Assembly (NCBI GenBank): GCA_030668905.1
Contig: DAOVEQ010000033.1
Span: 1-8,184 of the forward strand
Origin: Thermococci archaeon
GTDB taxonomy: Archaea; Methanobacteriota_B; Thermococci; Methanofastidiosales; B48-G16
Length of the DNA stretch: 8,184 nt
Reading direction: 5' to 3'
Positions 1 through 6,960 of the stretch are shown piece by piece (the first letter of the stretch is position 1; each line of letters starts with the position of its first letter). Under the pieces are notes generated by a model that worked only from the letters and a program-made list of their open reading frames with translations, had not been told where the DNA came from and made no database searches. The translations under genes and the position numbers were made by a program.

Positions 1-126
1 GGACGTATATCTTTAAAACCAAACTACGGCTATGAAACTCAGAAAGAACTGCTGGAGAAAGAAGGTATAACGTTTGATAAAGATGACAATATTGATTTTG
101 ACCGTTATCTCTGGCGTCCAGATTAG
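1..126 (+). CDS. C-terminal end of an unrecognised protein (5' partial)
   Basis: Frame 1 is open from the first base to a TAG stop at 124-126 and gives the last 41 residues of a protein, ending in YLWRPD. The fragment is hydrophilic, with no membrane segment and no motif I recognise, so no function is proposed. The codons (AAA, GAA, GAT, ATA) match the genes downstream, and the stop codon merges with the ribosome site of the methyltransferase that starts 10 bases later. This makes it very likely a real gene co-transcribed with that methyltransferase. The rest of the gene lies outside the window. Confidence 0.7.
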   Translation, partial: GRISLKPNYGYETQKELLEKEGITFDKDDNIDFDRYLWRPD

Positions 127-136
127 GTGAAGAAAA

Positions 137-670
137 ATGGACATAGAAATATGGCTGAGAAAATATAGTGAAGAATTCTTGAGGGATGTAGGGATCAGCG
201 AGGGTCAAACTGTCCTCGATTTTGGTTGCGGCTCAGGTTATTACACTATCCCCGCTGCAAAAATAGTCGGTGGCAAAGGTAAAGTGTACGCGTTAGACAA
301 AAACAGAGAAAAGTTAAATGAAGTGACAGAAATGGCAGCATCACAGAGTCTCTCAAATATTGAGATTATAAAAACATCGGGAGAAGCGAAAATTCCGTTA
401 AAAGACGCATCCATGGATATAGTTTTACTGTATGATGTTATTCATTCCTACCACTTCTCTCCTCCTACCAGAAAAGAATTATTACGCGAAGTTTATAGGG
501 TTTCAAAATCCAATGCTTTGATCTCTGTTTACCCAAGGCACATGGATTTAGAAGAGGCGTATAATGAGATGGTGCGTGCGAACTTTCTTTTTGAGAAAAG
601 ACTTTTTAAGAAATTGCTGCACAACGGTACGCTTGTAGAAGATTATGTGTTGAACTTCAGGAGGAAATGA
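137..670 (+). CDS. class I SAM-dependent methyltransferase, small, substrate unknown
   Basis: This 177-residue protein is a soluble Rossmann-fold methyltransferase of the Methyltransf_11/25 type, which transfers a methyl group from S-adenosylmethionine. Motif I is textbook: VLDFGCGSGYYT at residues 26-37, the SAM-binding glycine loop. An acidic residue at the end of strand 2 (VYALDK, 50-55) would bind the ribose hydroxyls. GEAKIPLKDASMD (82-94) leads into the strand-4 motif DIVLLYDVIH (94-103). The protein is about the size of a bare catalytic core with no added substrate domain, so the acceptor cannot be inferred. The ATG is supported by AGGTGA at 125-130, six bases upstream and overlapping the previous stop codon. 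It probably belongs to an operon with the upstream partial gene. The class is secure; UbiE-like or other specificity is open. Confidence 0.9.
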   Translation: MDIEIWLRKYSEEFLRDVGISEGQTVLDFGCGSGYYTIPAAKIVGGKGKVYALDKNREKLNEVTEMAASQSLSNIEIIKTSGEAKIPLKDASMDIVLLYDVIHSYHFSPPTRKELLREVYRVSKSNALISVYPRHMDLEEAYNEMVRANFLFEKRLFKKLLHNGTLVEDYVLNFRRK

Positions 671-773
671 ACGTCCCCCGGCATCCGTCCCGTAAAAACA
701 GCCATTCTTTCCATGCTTCTGTGACGAGAGAGATCAGTGGAGGTAAGTAGAAGGTTTTTCACTTCACCCAAAT

Positions 774-781
774 CTTTAAAA
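774..781 (+). promoter_or_regulatory. TATA box of the acetyltransferase gene
   Basis: CTTTAAAA sits with its centre about 26 bases before the ATG at 804. That is the normal archaeal distance from TATA box to transcription start. The sequence just before the ATG has no good Shine-Dalgarno match (only GGGT), so a leaderless or nearly leaderless transcript is the simplest reading. This is inferred from spacing and composition only. Confidence 0.45.
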
Positions 782-803
782 AAAGTGACACATAGGGTAA
801 GTC

Positions 804-1418
804 ATGTTTGAGTTCGGAAGAATACAATTAAGACCCTTTGAAATGGAGGATATAGAGAATCTGCACGGATGGTATAATGACGATATCGTCATGTTATATT
901 CTCGAGGACATCCATTCCAGTTTAAAAACAAGTTACTGTTAAAGGAAGAGATAGAAAAAAAATTAAAAAATAAAGACAAAGTTTTGCTTGCTGTAGAACT
1001 GAGAGAGGATGGAAGATTTATAGGCATTACGAAGTACTCACTGGGTGAGTGGGGGGGCGTGAGAAGCACCAGTATAGGAACCCTGATAGGAGAAAAGGAC
1101 TGCTGGGACAAAGGGTACGGGAAAGAAATCACGTTGGCTCTTTGCGAAATTTTATTCATGTGGAAGAATTACGAGAGGCTCGAAGCGTGGAGCATTGAGT
1201 ATAACAAAAGAGCGCATAAAGTATTAGAGTACTACGGGTTTAAAAAAGAGGGTGAACTGAGAAAGAGTACATATCTCAATGGCAGATACTGGAGCTGGTA
1301 CGCGTTCGGTTGTTTAAGAGAGGAATACTTGGAAATAAGAGACGACGTTTTAAAAGCTACGCTGAAGGACGCATATATAGAATACTGCGACTTTGCTCAG
1401 AAACTTGACACATTCTGA
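804..1418 (+). CDS. GNAT-family N-acetyltransferase, RimJ/RimL type
   Basis: This 204-residue protein has the layout of RimJ/RimL-like acetyltransferases (Acetyltransf_3), which move an acetyl group from acetyl-CoA to an amine, often a protein N-terminus, an amino sugar or a small molecule. It opens with the strand IQLRPFEMED (7-16), typical of the family. The acetyl-CoA pyrophosphate loop is CWDKGYGKEI (100-109), matching the Q/RxxGxG/A signature in its GYG form. It is followed by the motif-B segment RLEAWSIEYNKRAHKVLEYYGF (125-146), whose Asn134 and YYGF element are characteristic. The last 30 or so residues run past the usual domain end and are helical. It is a separate transcription unit, with its own TATA box and a 133-base gap from the methyltransferase. 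The substrate cannot be read from the sequence. Confidence 0.9.
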   Translation: MFEFGRIQLRPFEMEDIENLHGWYNDDIVMLYSRGHPFQFKNKLLLKEEIEKKLKNKDKVLLAVELREDGRFIGITKYSLGEWGGVRSTSIGTLIGEKDCWDKGYGKEITLALCEILFMWKNYERLEAWSIEYNKRAHKVLEYYGFKKEGELRKSTYLNGRYWSWYAFGCLREEYLEIRDDVLKATLKDAYIEYCDFAQKLDTF

Positions 1419-1451
1419 TATATTATTGTTGTCCCTCTCTTAATAGAAATC

Positions 1452-1459
1452 CTTTTATT
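1452..1459 (+). promoter_or_regulatory. TATA box of the Lhr helicase gene
   Basis: CTTTTATT, preceded by the purine-rich GAAAT at 1446-1450 that could serve as the TFB recognition element, is centred about 26 bases before the ATG at 1482. No Shine-Dalgarno sequence is present, which fits a leaderless mRNA. The T-rich stretch around 1428-1465 could also end transcription of the acetyltransferase gene. Confidence 0.45.
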
Positions 1460-1481
1460 CTTTATTACATAGTTAGTATTT

Positions 1482-4250
1482 ATGGTTTATGAACTTTTAG
1501 ATAAGAGGATTCAGAGCCTCTTGAAGGAGAGAAAATGGGATAATCCTACTGACCCGCAGGAAATGGGTATACCAAAGATCCTTGAAGGTAAAAATACTCT
1601 TATTATTGCAAAAACGGGGTCGGGAAAAACTGAAGCGGCATTTCTTCCAGTTTTGAGTAAAATATTAAATATGAAAGAGAAGGGGATAAAAGCGCTGTAC
1701 ATAGCCCCTTTAAGGGCTTTAAACAGGGATCTTCTTGGAAGACTTGAGTGGTGGTGTGAGAATCTCGGTCTGAGAATAGAAGTAAGACACGGGGATACCA
1801 ATCAATATGCACGAAGAAAACAGGCGTTATCTCCTCCGGATATTTTAATCACAACCCCTGAAACTCTCCAGGCGATTTTAGTTGGTAAGGTTATGAGGGA
1901 GCATCTTAAAAAAATTAGATATGTTATTGTAGATGAGATACACGAGTTAGCTACCGATAAGCGTGGTTTTCAGCTTTCAATAGGTCTGGAGAGATTGGTG
2001 GAGTTAGCAGGAGATTTTTTGAGGATAGGTCTTTCAGCAACAGTAGGATCGCCAACAAGGGTAGGAAAATTTCTAGCCGGCAATAGGGCATTTGAGCTAG
2101 TTAACTCTGCTGGAACAAAGGACATGGATATATCGATCTTTTGTCCGAAATCTTCGGAGGATGATCAGGAGAGAGCCGATGAACTTGAAGTAGGATTGGA
2201 AACGATGGCAAGACTAAAAAAGATAAGAGATCTCGTTGATCAGCATAGAAGCGTCCTGACGTTTGTCAATACGCGAGATATGGCTGAAATTTTGTCTTCG
2301 AGATTTAATTTAATGAATGCAAATATAGACGTTCATCACTCTTCTTTATCAAAAGAGATGAGAGTTGAGACGGAAAAGAGGTTTAAAAATCAAGAGTTAA
2401 AATCGCTGATCTGTACATCGTCAATGGAGTTGGGAATAGACATCGGTGCCGTCGATCTCGTTATCCAGTACATGTCGCCAAGGCAAGTGTCACGACTTGT
2501 GCAGAGAGTGGGAAGAAGCGGGCACTCTGTAGAAAGAAGATCGAAGGGAGTTATCATAGTAAGTGATGAGGACGATGTTCTCGAGAGCATGGTTATAGTA
2601 AGAAGAGCATTGAACGGTGAGTTAGAAGAGACGAATGTCCAGAAAAACCCTTTGGATGTTCTGGGCCATCAGGTAGCTGGATTGACAATGGAGTATTACA
2701 GTATGGAGATAGATAAAGCCTACGAGATCATAAAAAGAGCTTATCCTTACAGAGATCTTAAAGAAGAGAAGTTGAAGGAAGTTATAGATATATTGAGATA
2801 TATAGGCTTACTGTGGAAAGATGAAGAAAGATTCGGGAAGAAAAGATCAACTCTCACCTATTATTTTGGAAACTTATCGATGATCCCTGACACGAAACAG
2901 TACATGATCATAGATATAGGATCGAGAAAGAGGATCGGTGTTTTAGATGAGGAATTTATAGAGACTAGAGCAGAAATGGGGGGAGTTTTTATTATTAAGG
3001 GTAGAGCATGGGAAATTCTTGATATAAAGGAGAGAGAAGTTCTTGTCAGCGAAGCTGAAAACATAGGGGCTATTCCCGGATGGGAAGGAGAAACTATACC
3101 TGTACCCTTTGAGATAGCACAGGAGGTCGGGAAACTGAGACATTATATCTCTCAAGATAAAGCGTTGGACAATTATATAGCTGATGAGAACTCGATAGAA
3201 AAAATAAAGAAATATGTTAAAAATCAGGAAAAAGTTGGATTATCAACTGATAAAAGAATTGTGATAGAAACTTATGAAAATTTTGTTATTTTACATTCAT
3301 GTTTTGGTAGCGTTGTCAACGAGACATTGGGTACGATTTTATCATCCATTCTTTCCTCCAAATTTGGAACGAGCATCGGTGTAAGGGTGGATCCTTACAG
3401 AATATGTTTTCAATTCCCCATAAGAGGAGACGGGGAAATTTTGAAAGAAGTTTTGATGAACCTGAAACCTGAACAGGTGAAACCTATTCTGGAACTCACA
3501 TTAAAAAGATCCTCACTTTTCCAGTGGAAACTTGCGCAAGTAGCAAAGCGATTTGGTGCTTTAACAAAAGATGCCGAGAGCTTTCATATAAAAAAGGTGC
3601 TCTACACATTTGAAGATTCGCCGATATACGAAGAAACCTTGAGAGAACTTTTCAATGAAAAATTGGATGTTGAAACTACAGAAAATATTTTGAAAAAGAT
3701 TTCCTCAGGAAAATATGAGGTTACTCTAGTTTATCCTAAGGAGCCGTCACCATTTGCGTATCCTATACTGGCAAAGATGGGAGCTTCCGGTATAATGACC
3801 CCAAAAAGACCTTTGAAGGAGATACTGAAACTCTTGAAAAAGAGGCTGGAAAACAAGAGAATAAAACTTTTCTGTGTACACTGCGGGGAATGGTACTCTA
3901 CGATGACAATAAAGAATCTAGAAGAATATCCAAGATGCAGATTATGTCAGGCAAGATTTTTAGCCATAGTCACAAAGAAAGACAAACAAACTATTAAAGC
4001 TCTGAAAAAAAGATTGAAAAAACGTGAAATAACAGAAGAAGAGGAAGAATTAGTCATAAATGCTAAGAGAACAGCGGATCTTATGTTAGCATACGGAAAG
4101 AAAGCTGCTTTAGTTCTTGCAGCGAGAGGCGTTGGTCCCCAGACAGCTTCACGTATTCTCGCAAAAATGCAAGTAAATGAGGATGAACTCCTAAAGGATA
4201 TTCTCGAAGCTGAAAAACAGTACGTGAGGACGAGAAAGTACTGGGATTAA
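1482..4250 (+). CDS. lhr: Lhr-type superfamily 2 helicase, archaeal, with C-terminal Cys4 motif
   Basis: This complete 922-residue protein is an ATP-dependent 3'-5' helicase of the Lhr (large helicase-related) family, which acts on DNA or RNA:DNA structures in repair or RNA metabolism. RecA domain 1 has a Q-motif-like TDPQ (23-26), Walker A AKTGSGKT (43-50), APLRAL (75-80), TPETL (125-129), the DEIH box (151-154) and SAT (185-187). RecA domain 2 has VNTRD (262-266), TSSMELGIDIG (312-322) and QRVGRSGH (341-348). A winged-helix region (about 385-460) and the Lhr core barrel follow, the latter seen in IGVLDEEF and the GRAWEILDI element. Near the end, C798-x2-C801 and C819-x2-C822 form a zinc-ribbon-like Cys4, then a helix-hairpin-helix-like GVGPQTASRIL starts at 883. 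As I recall, the Cys4 tail marks the archaeal aLhr1 subgroup. All catalytic motifs are intact. The gene appears leaderless and monocistronic or joined to the regulator downstream. Confidence 0.95.
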   Translation: MVYELLDKRIQSLLKERKWDNPTDPQEMGIPKILEGKNTLIIAKTGSGKTEAAFLPVLSKILNMKEKGIKALYIAPLRALNRDLLGRLEWWCENLGLRIEVRHGDTNQYARRKQALSPPDILITTPETLQAILVGKVMREHLKKIRYVIVDEIHELATDKRGFQLSIGLERLVELAGDFLRIGLSATVGSPTRVGKFLAGNRAFELVNSAGTKDMDISIFCPKSSEDDQERADELEVGLETMARLKKIRDLVDQHRSVLTFVNTRDMAEILSSRFNLMNANIDVHHSSLSKEMRVETEKRFKNQELKSLICTSSMELGIDIGAVDLVIQYMSPRQVSRLVQRVGRSGHSVERRSKGVIIVSDEDDVLESMVIVRRALNGELEETNVQKNPLDVLGHQVAGLTMEYYSMEIDKAYEIIKRAYPYRDLKEEKLKEVIDILRYIGLLWKDEERFGKKRSTLTYYFGNLSMIPDTKQYMIIDIGSRKRIGVLDEEFIETRAEMGGVFIIKGRAWEILDIKEREVLVSEAENIGAIPGWEGETIPVPFEIAQEVGKLRHYISQDKALDNYIADENSIEKIKKYVKNQEKVGLSTDKRIVIETYENFVILHSCFGSVVNETLGTILSSILSSKFGTSIGVRVDPYRICFQFPIRGDGEILKEVLMNLKPEQVKPILELTLKRSSLFQWKLAQVAKRFGALTKDAESFHIKKVLYTFEDSPIYEETLRELFNEKLDVETTENILKKISSGKYEVTLVYPKEPSPFAYPILAKMGASGIMTPKRPLKEILKLLKKRLENKRIKLFCVHCGEWYSTMTIKNLEEYPRCRLCQARFLAIVTKKDKQTIKALKKRLKKREITEEEEELVINAKRTADLMLAYGKKAALVLAARGVGPQTASRILAKMQVNEDELLKDILEAEKQYVRTRKYWD
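4234..4250 (+). repeat. 17-base direct repeat, left copy (end of lhr)
   Basis: GAAAGTACTGGGATTAA covers the last codons (KYWD) and stop of the helicase gene. It recurs exactly at 8168-8184, the last bases of the window. The bases just before each copy are purine-rich but differ. A chance exact match of this length within 8 kb is unlikely, though local purine bias raises the odds. Confidence 0.75.
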
Positions 4251-4275
4251 AACGCTAGTGAGCAAAACCGAGAAT

Positions 4276-4283
4276 TATTTAAA
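4276..4283 (+). promoter_or_regulatory. TATA box of the winged-helix regulator gene
   Basis: TATTTAAA is a good archaeal TATA match. It would place the transcription start near 4300-4308, shortly before the ATG at 4318. If used, it rules out the GTG at 4258 as start for this promoter, because that codon lies upstream of the box. Confidence 0.4.
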
Positions 4284-4317
4284 GAGTAGAACCTACCTTG
4301 TATTGTATACGAGTGAT

Positions 4318-4620
4318 ATGACAAATGCGGGGCTTGGGCCTGAGGTTAGAGTTTCATTACGAAAAAGTAAAGTACGGAGAGAAGTGCTAGAATATCTCGT
4401 TAATATCTATCCTAAGAAGGTATATGCCTCGGAAATTGCAGAGGAGACTGAAATCGGGCTTAATGATGTTTACGGAGCTCTCAACGGTGTATTGAACAGA
4501 TATAAAAAAGAGAACAGTTTGGTTAGCCTCGGTTTAGTAACTAAAGAAAAAACCAATGGCATATGCTTCTACTTCGCTACAGAGCTTGGGTACAGATCAT
4601 GCAGATCGTTAATCAAGTGA
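4318..4620 (+). CDS. archaeal winged-helix-turn-helix transcriptional regulator
   Basis: The protein is 100 residues from this ATG. The core RVSLRKSKVRREVLEYL, then VYASEIAEETEIGLNDVYGAL, then a wing-like LVSLGLVTKE...CFYFATELGYR, matches a common archaeal family of small winged-helix regulators; EarA-like activators are one type. The recognition helix is probably in the LNDVYGALNGVLNRY stretch. It should bind DNA in the cytoplasm, likely as a dimer, to control nearby genes; the promoter of the secreted-protein gene lies just downstream. The reading frame is open from a GTG at 4258 (120 residues). I prefer 4318 because family similarity seems to begin just after it and a TATA box lies at 4276-4283. 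The GTG has neither a promoter at the right distance nor a ribosome site. Co-transcription with lhr, 67 bases upstream, remains possible. Confidence 0.8.
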   Translation: MTNAGLGPEVRVSLRKSKVRREVLEYLVNIYPKKVYASEIAEETEIGLNDVYGALNGVLNRYKKENSLVSLGLVTKEKTNGICFYFATELGYRSCRSLIK

Positions 4621-4628
4621 CAAGTCAA

Positions 4629-4640
4629 TTGATTAATCAA
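4629..4640. promoter_or_regulatory. perfect 12-base palindrome, candidate operator
   Basis: TTGATTAATCAA is its own reverse complement. It lies just after the regulator gene and about 14 bases upstream of the TATA box at 4654-4661. A second partial copy, TTAATCAA, occurs at 4609-4616, 24 bases away, which is a little over two helical turns. The position suits an activator or regulator site for the downstream gene, with the adjacent winged-helix protein the obvious candidate binder. This is inference; no third copy was seen in the window. Confidence 0.35.
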
Positions 4641-4653
4641 CAGACAAAAAAAG

Positions 4654-4661
4654 CTTTTATA
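4654..4661 (+). promoter_or_regulatory. TATA box of the secreted-protein operon
   Basis: CTTTTATA preceded by an A-rich run (AAAAAAAG, 4646-4653) makes a strong archaeal BRE/TATA pair. It predicts transcription from about 4682-4686 and a leader of roughly 70 bases before the ATG at 4756, unlike the leaderless genes upstream. Confidence 0.55.
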
Positions 4662-4742
4662 GTCCCATTAGAAAGGGAATAATACCATGGTAAACAAGAT
4701 CCTGACACGTGAATGAGGGGATGAAAAAATAAAAAAATATAA

Positions 4743-4751
4743 AGAGGTGAT
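4743..4751 (+). promoter_or_regulatory. strong Shine-Dalgarno site that fixes the start at 4756
   Basis: AGAGGTGAT is a near-perfect match to the archaeal 16S tail, with four bases between it and the ATG at 4756. The GTG at 4747 is in frame but lies inside the ribosome site, so it is not the start. Confidence 0.8.
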
Positions 4752-4755
4752 AAAA

Positions 4756-6078
4756 ATGAACAGAAAGAGAAAAATGGCATTTGGAATGTTTGTTGTCGGA
4801 ATATTAATGGCAACTACAATAGCTAACACTGTAGCAGAAAAACAGAAAATTTATGCAAGAAACCCTTCCATACAAAACTCAAAGTACTATGTGCTTGAAT
4901 TCAGCATTGAATCGAATGCTGAGAAAGCATTTTTGATATTGGATGGAGAAAAACATGAGATGTTCGAGGAAAGTGGAAGATACATCTGCAGAACTTCGTT
5001 CAACGATGGAAACCATGAATACTATTTTGAACTCGACGACAAAAGAATCCCAGAAAAAGGATCTTACAAAATCACAGAAGTAGAAAGAAGATGGATACTG
5101 CTGAGTTCGTTGATAGGTAAATTCAACTGGAAATTGGATGAAGAAATTGAACTAAAAACTCAGGCAGATTTTGAAAATCTTACAGAATTGCAGAAAAGTA
5201 GAGTAGAGACATGTGCAATGATACGAGGAATTATAAAAAGAATTTTAGTTAGTGGGATGCTCAATCCAGAGAACTTCGATACAAAAACAGTTTTTAATAA
5301 GATAGACACAGAGAACTTAGAGAAGTTAGCTGAACTGTATGGTATAAAGTTTAAAGAAAAAGGAAAAACTCTAGAAAGCCTATATGAATTTTTCAAAGAT
5401 GCAGGAGAAAGATATATCACAGTATGTGGAGAGTCTTACACACAAAAAGAAGATAGTATTTCCTCCGATAAAAATATACAAAAAATCGAAACGGCAAAAA
5501 AGAATGAAGATTGGATACTTTTGATCGAAGAAGCTGAGAAATTAATAAAAAATGGGCAGGATGTAGAGAAAGCTTTAACCTATAAAAACTTGGGATTGGC
5601 AAGACTATATGGTGATAAAGACATAAATACTCTAAAGAAGGAAGAAAAAGAGGGGTATTCGGTACGAACACTTTATGAATGGACGAATGAGTGTCATCCT
5701 TACACGACCAAATATTATCAAGGATACACATTTCTCACTTCTGTACATGCGTACTGGGGCAAACTACTCGGAGTTGCTGCTATGGATTTTGATATAACAG
5801 CAATAGCTAATTGCTCACTTATCTGCATGGATATTGAAGTCGAAATGTGTGTTATTTGGGGATGTAATATCCTTCCTACTCCACCGTGGAATGCAACTGC
5901 AAACAATAATAACTACATACAGCTTCACCGGGTATCTTATGGTGTACCACCATGGACTACCTGGCCTACCACTAGATACGATACCAAAATGTGGGCTAAC
6001 TCTACGTTTAATGACCATGGAAACAATTTCGATGGGGTAGTAACTGTCCCACTTGTATTTTATGTGGGAATAAGGTGA
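4756..6078 (+). CDS. secreted protein with E-set/Ig-like domain and an unrecognised C-terminal domain
   Basis: This 440-residue protein has a signal peptide: basic MNRKRK, then hydrophobic FGMFVVGILM, with likely cleavage near residue 27 (NTVA). Residues about 43-105 look like an Ig/E-set fold of the kind repeated in archaeal surface proteins: YYVLEFSIES, KAFLILDG, then GNHEYYFELDDKRIPEKGSY. A helical middle (about 130-290) includes a TPR-like helix pair, EDWILLIEEAEKL to YKNLGLARLYGD (251-287). The last 130 residues are rich in aromatics and beta-prone, with cysteines at 313, 353, 357, 365 and 370; three more are at 78, 153 and 224. I do not recognise this domain. It has no C-terminal membrane anchor, so the mature protein is probably extracellular or loosely wall-bound. 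It is the first gene of a pair: its stop overlaps the ribosome site of the next gene. Role unknown; surface binding or assembly is only a guess. Confidence 0.85.
   Translation: MNRKRKMAFGMFVVGILMATTIANTVAEKQKIYARNPSIQNSKYYVLEFSIESNAEKAFLILDGEKHEMFEESGRYICRTSFNDGNHEYYFELDDKRIPEKGSYKITEVERRWILLSSLIGKFNWKLDEEIELKTQADFENLTELQKSRVETCAMIRGIIKRILVSGMLNPENFDTKTVFNKIDTENLEKLAELYGIKFKEKGKTLESLYEFFKDAGERYITVCGESYTQKEDSISSDKNIQKIETAKKNEDWILLIEEAEKLIKNGQDVEKALTYKNLGLARLYGDKDINTLKKEEKEGYSVRTLYEWTNECHPYTTKYYQGYTFLTSVHAYWGKLLGVAAMDFDITAIANCSLICMDIEVEMCVIWGCNILPTPPWNATANNNNYIQLHRVSYGVPPWTTWPTTRYDTKMWANSTFNDHGNNFDGVVTVPLVFYVGIR
6073..6078 (+). promoter_or_regulatory. Shine-Dalgarno site overlapping the upstream stop codon
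   Basis: AGGTGA contains the TGA stop of the secreted-protein gene and lies four bases before the ATG at 6083. Ribosomes ending on the first gene would sit on the start of the second, which suggests translational coupling and matched production of the two proteins. Confidence 0.65.
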
Positions 6079-6082
6079 CACA

Positions 6083-6958
6083 ATGGAGAAGCGAACCACT
6101 AAAAAACTCTCTTTTTTTCTTTTATTGTTCTTATTTTTCTTCTATACCACCTCTCTCTTTGAGAACTGGAGTACAAACAATACTTTTCAAAAAGATGCGG
6201 AAATAACATCACAAAAATGCAAAACATATGAGAAAATACATACCCCAAAAAACCCGTGGGAACTTCCACCCGATGAGCTCTTCAATACTCTCAGAGTAGA
6301 TGAAGAGTATATATGGAAGCATTTCTTCGATCATTATACGCACTATCCGAGTATATTTTCTTGGATTCCCTTTCAAAGTTTCAAACTCTACCTTAAAGAA
6401 ACCTGGTACAATAATCAGGTCAGGTCTATTCTTAATGTATGGGCATGGAAGGAGTCATATAGAAAACAGCTCTGCGAGTACCGCACTGAGTTCCACGAGT
6501 CTGTAGATATAGAGTCCTATAAAAACACAGAAAAACTCTGGGAGGATTATGCATCTTGGCTCATGGATCAGATCCCACAGTATGAAGAGGTAAAGAAAGA
6601 TTTTGATGATATTCCTGAAAAACTAAACGGTGCAACGAATGAAAAACGATTAACAGAGTTTTATGAAAAAAAGATGAAAATGCTGAAAGAAAATTACGAA
6701 GCTGAGAGACCAGAGAGAATACTGTACGATATCGAGATTCTTAAAAACTTAGATAAATTAGCTGAAAATGGAGGTGCTATTTTAGTTCCTGAAAATGATA
6801 AATTGGAATTGGAGAGATTTGAGGAGTGGGAGTTCCCCTACACAGCTTACAAGTACTACTTTCTAGTTGCCGCTATTGCACTACTCCAGACACTTTTTGT
6901 CTCTGTAGGTTACTGGAAACTGATAAAGAGGAACAGCATAAAAGAGAATCAAAAATGA
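6083..6958 (+). CDS. membrane-anchored extracytoplasmic protein of unknown function
   Basis: This 291-residue protein has a basic N-terminus (EKRTTKK) followed by a very hydrophobic run, LSFFLLLFLFFFYTTSLF (9-26), which is a signal peptide or first membrane helix. A long, charged, Trp/Tyr-rich region follows (about 30-252). It is mostly helical, with a possible coiled-coil stretch around 185-225 and only two cysteines (46 and 131). A second hydrophobic helix, YYFLVAAIALLQTLFVSVGYW (258-278), leads into a basic tail (KLIKRNSIKENQK) that should be cytoplasmic. The bulk should therefore lie outside the cell, anchored at the C-terminus. I recognise no family. It lies four bases after the secreted protein with coupled translation, so the two probably act together, perhaps with this one tethering the other. 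Its end faces the PQQ-repeat gene on the other strand. Confidence 0.8.
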   Translation: MEKRTTKKLSFFLLLFLFFFYTTSLFENWSTNNTFQKDAEITSQKCKTYEKIHTPKNPWELPPDELFNTLRVDEEYIWKHFFDHYTHYPSIFSWIPFQSFKLYLKETWYNNQVRSILNVWAWKESYRKQLCEYRTEFHESVDIESYKNTEKLWEDYASWLMDQIPQYEEVKKDFDDIPEKLNGATNEKRLTEFYEKKMKMLKENYEAERPERILYDIEILKNLDKLAENGGAILVPENDKLELERFEEWEFPYTAYKYYFLVAAIALLQTLFVSVGYWKLIKRNSIKENQK

Positions 6959-6960
6959 AG

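Noticed and set aside
776..1159. Minus-strand ORF of 127 codons opposite the acetyltransferase gene
   Set aside because: The coding signal and conserved GNAT motifs are on the plus strand; the antisense frame is low-complexity Ser/Pro/Leu/Phe typical of a shadow.
4258..4317. GTG-initiated N-terminal extension of the winged-helix regulator
   Set aside because: There is no ribosome site or properly spaced promoter for the GTG, the TATA box lies inside the extension, and the family-like sequence begins after the ATG at 4318. It cannot be fully excluded.
4747..4755. GTG at 4747 as start of the secreted protein
   Set aside because: The GTG is part of the Shine-Dalgarno sequence AGAGGTGAT; the ATG at 4756 is correctly spaced.
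6040..6078. C-terminal sorting signal (PGF-CTERM-like) on the secreted protein
   Set aside because: The protein ends in VFYVGIR with no tripartite motif, transmembrane helix and basic tail.
5417..6099. Minus-strand ORFs opposite the secreted-protein gene
   Set aside because: They lack a ribosome site and recognisable motifs, and the plus-strand frame has a signal peptide, domain pattern and a strong Shine-Dalgarno site.
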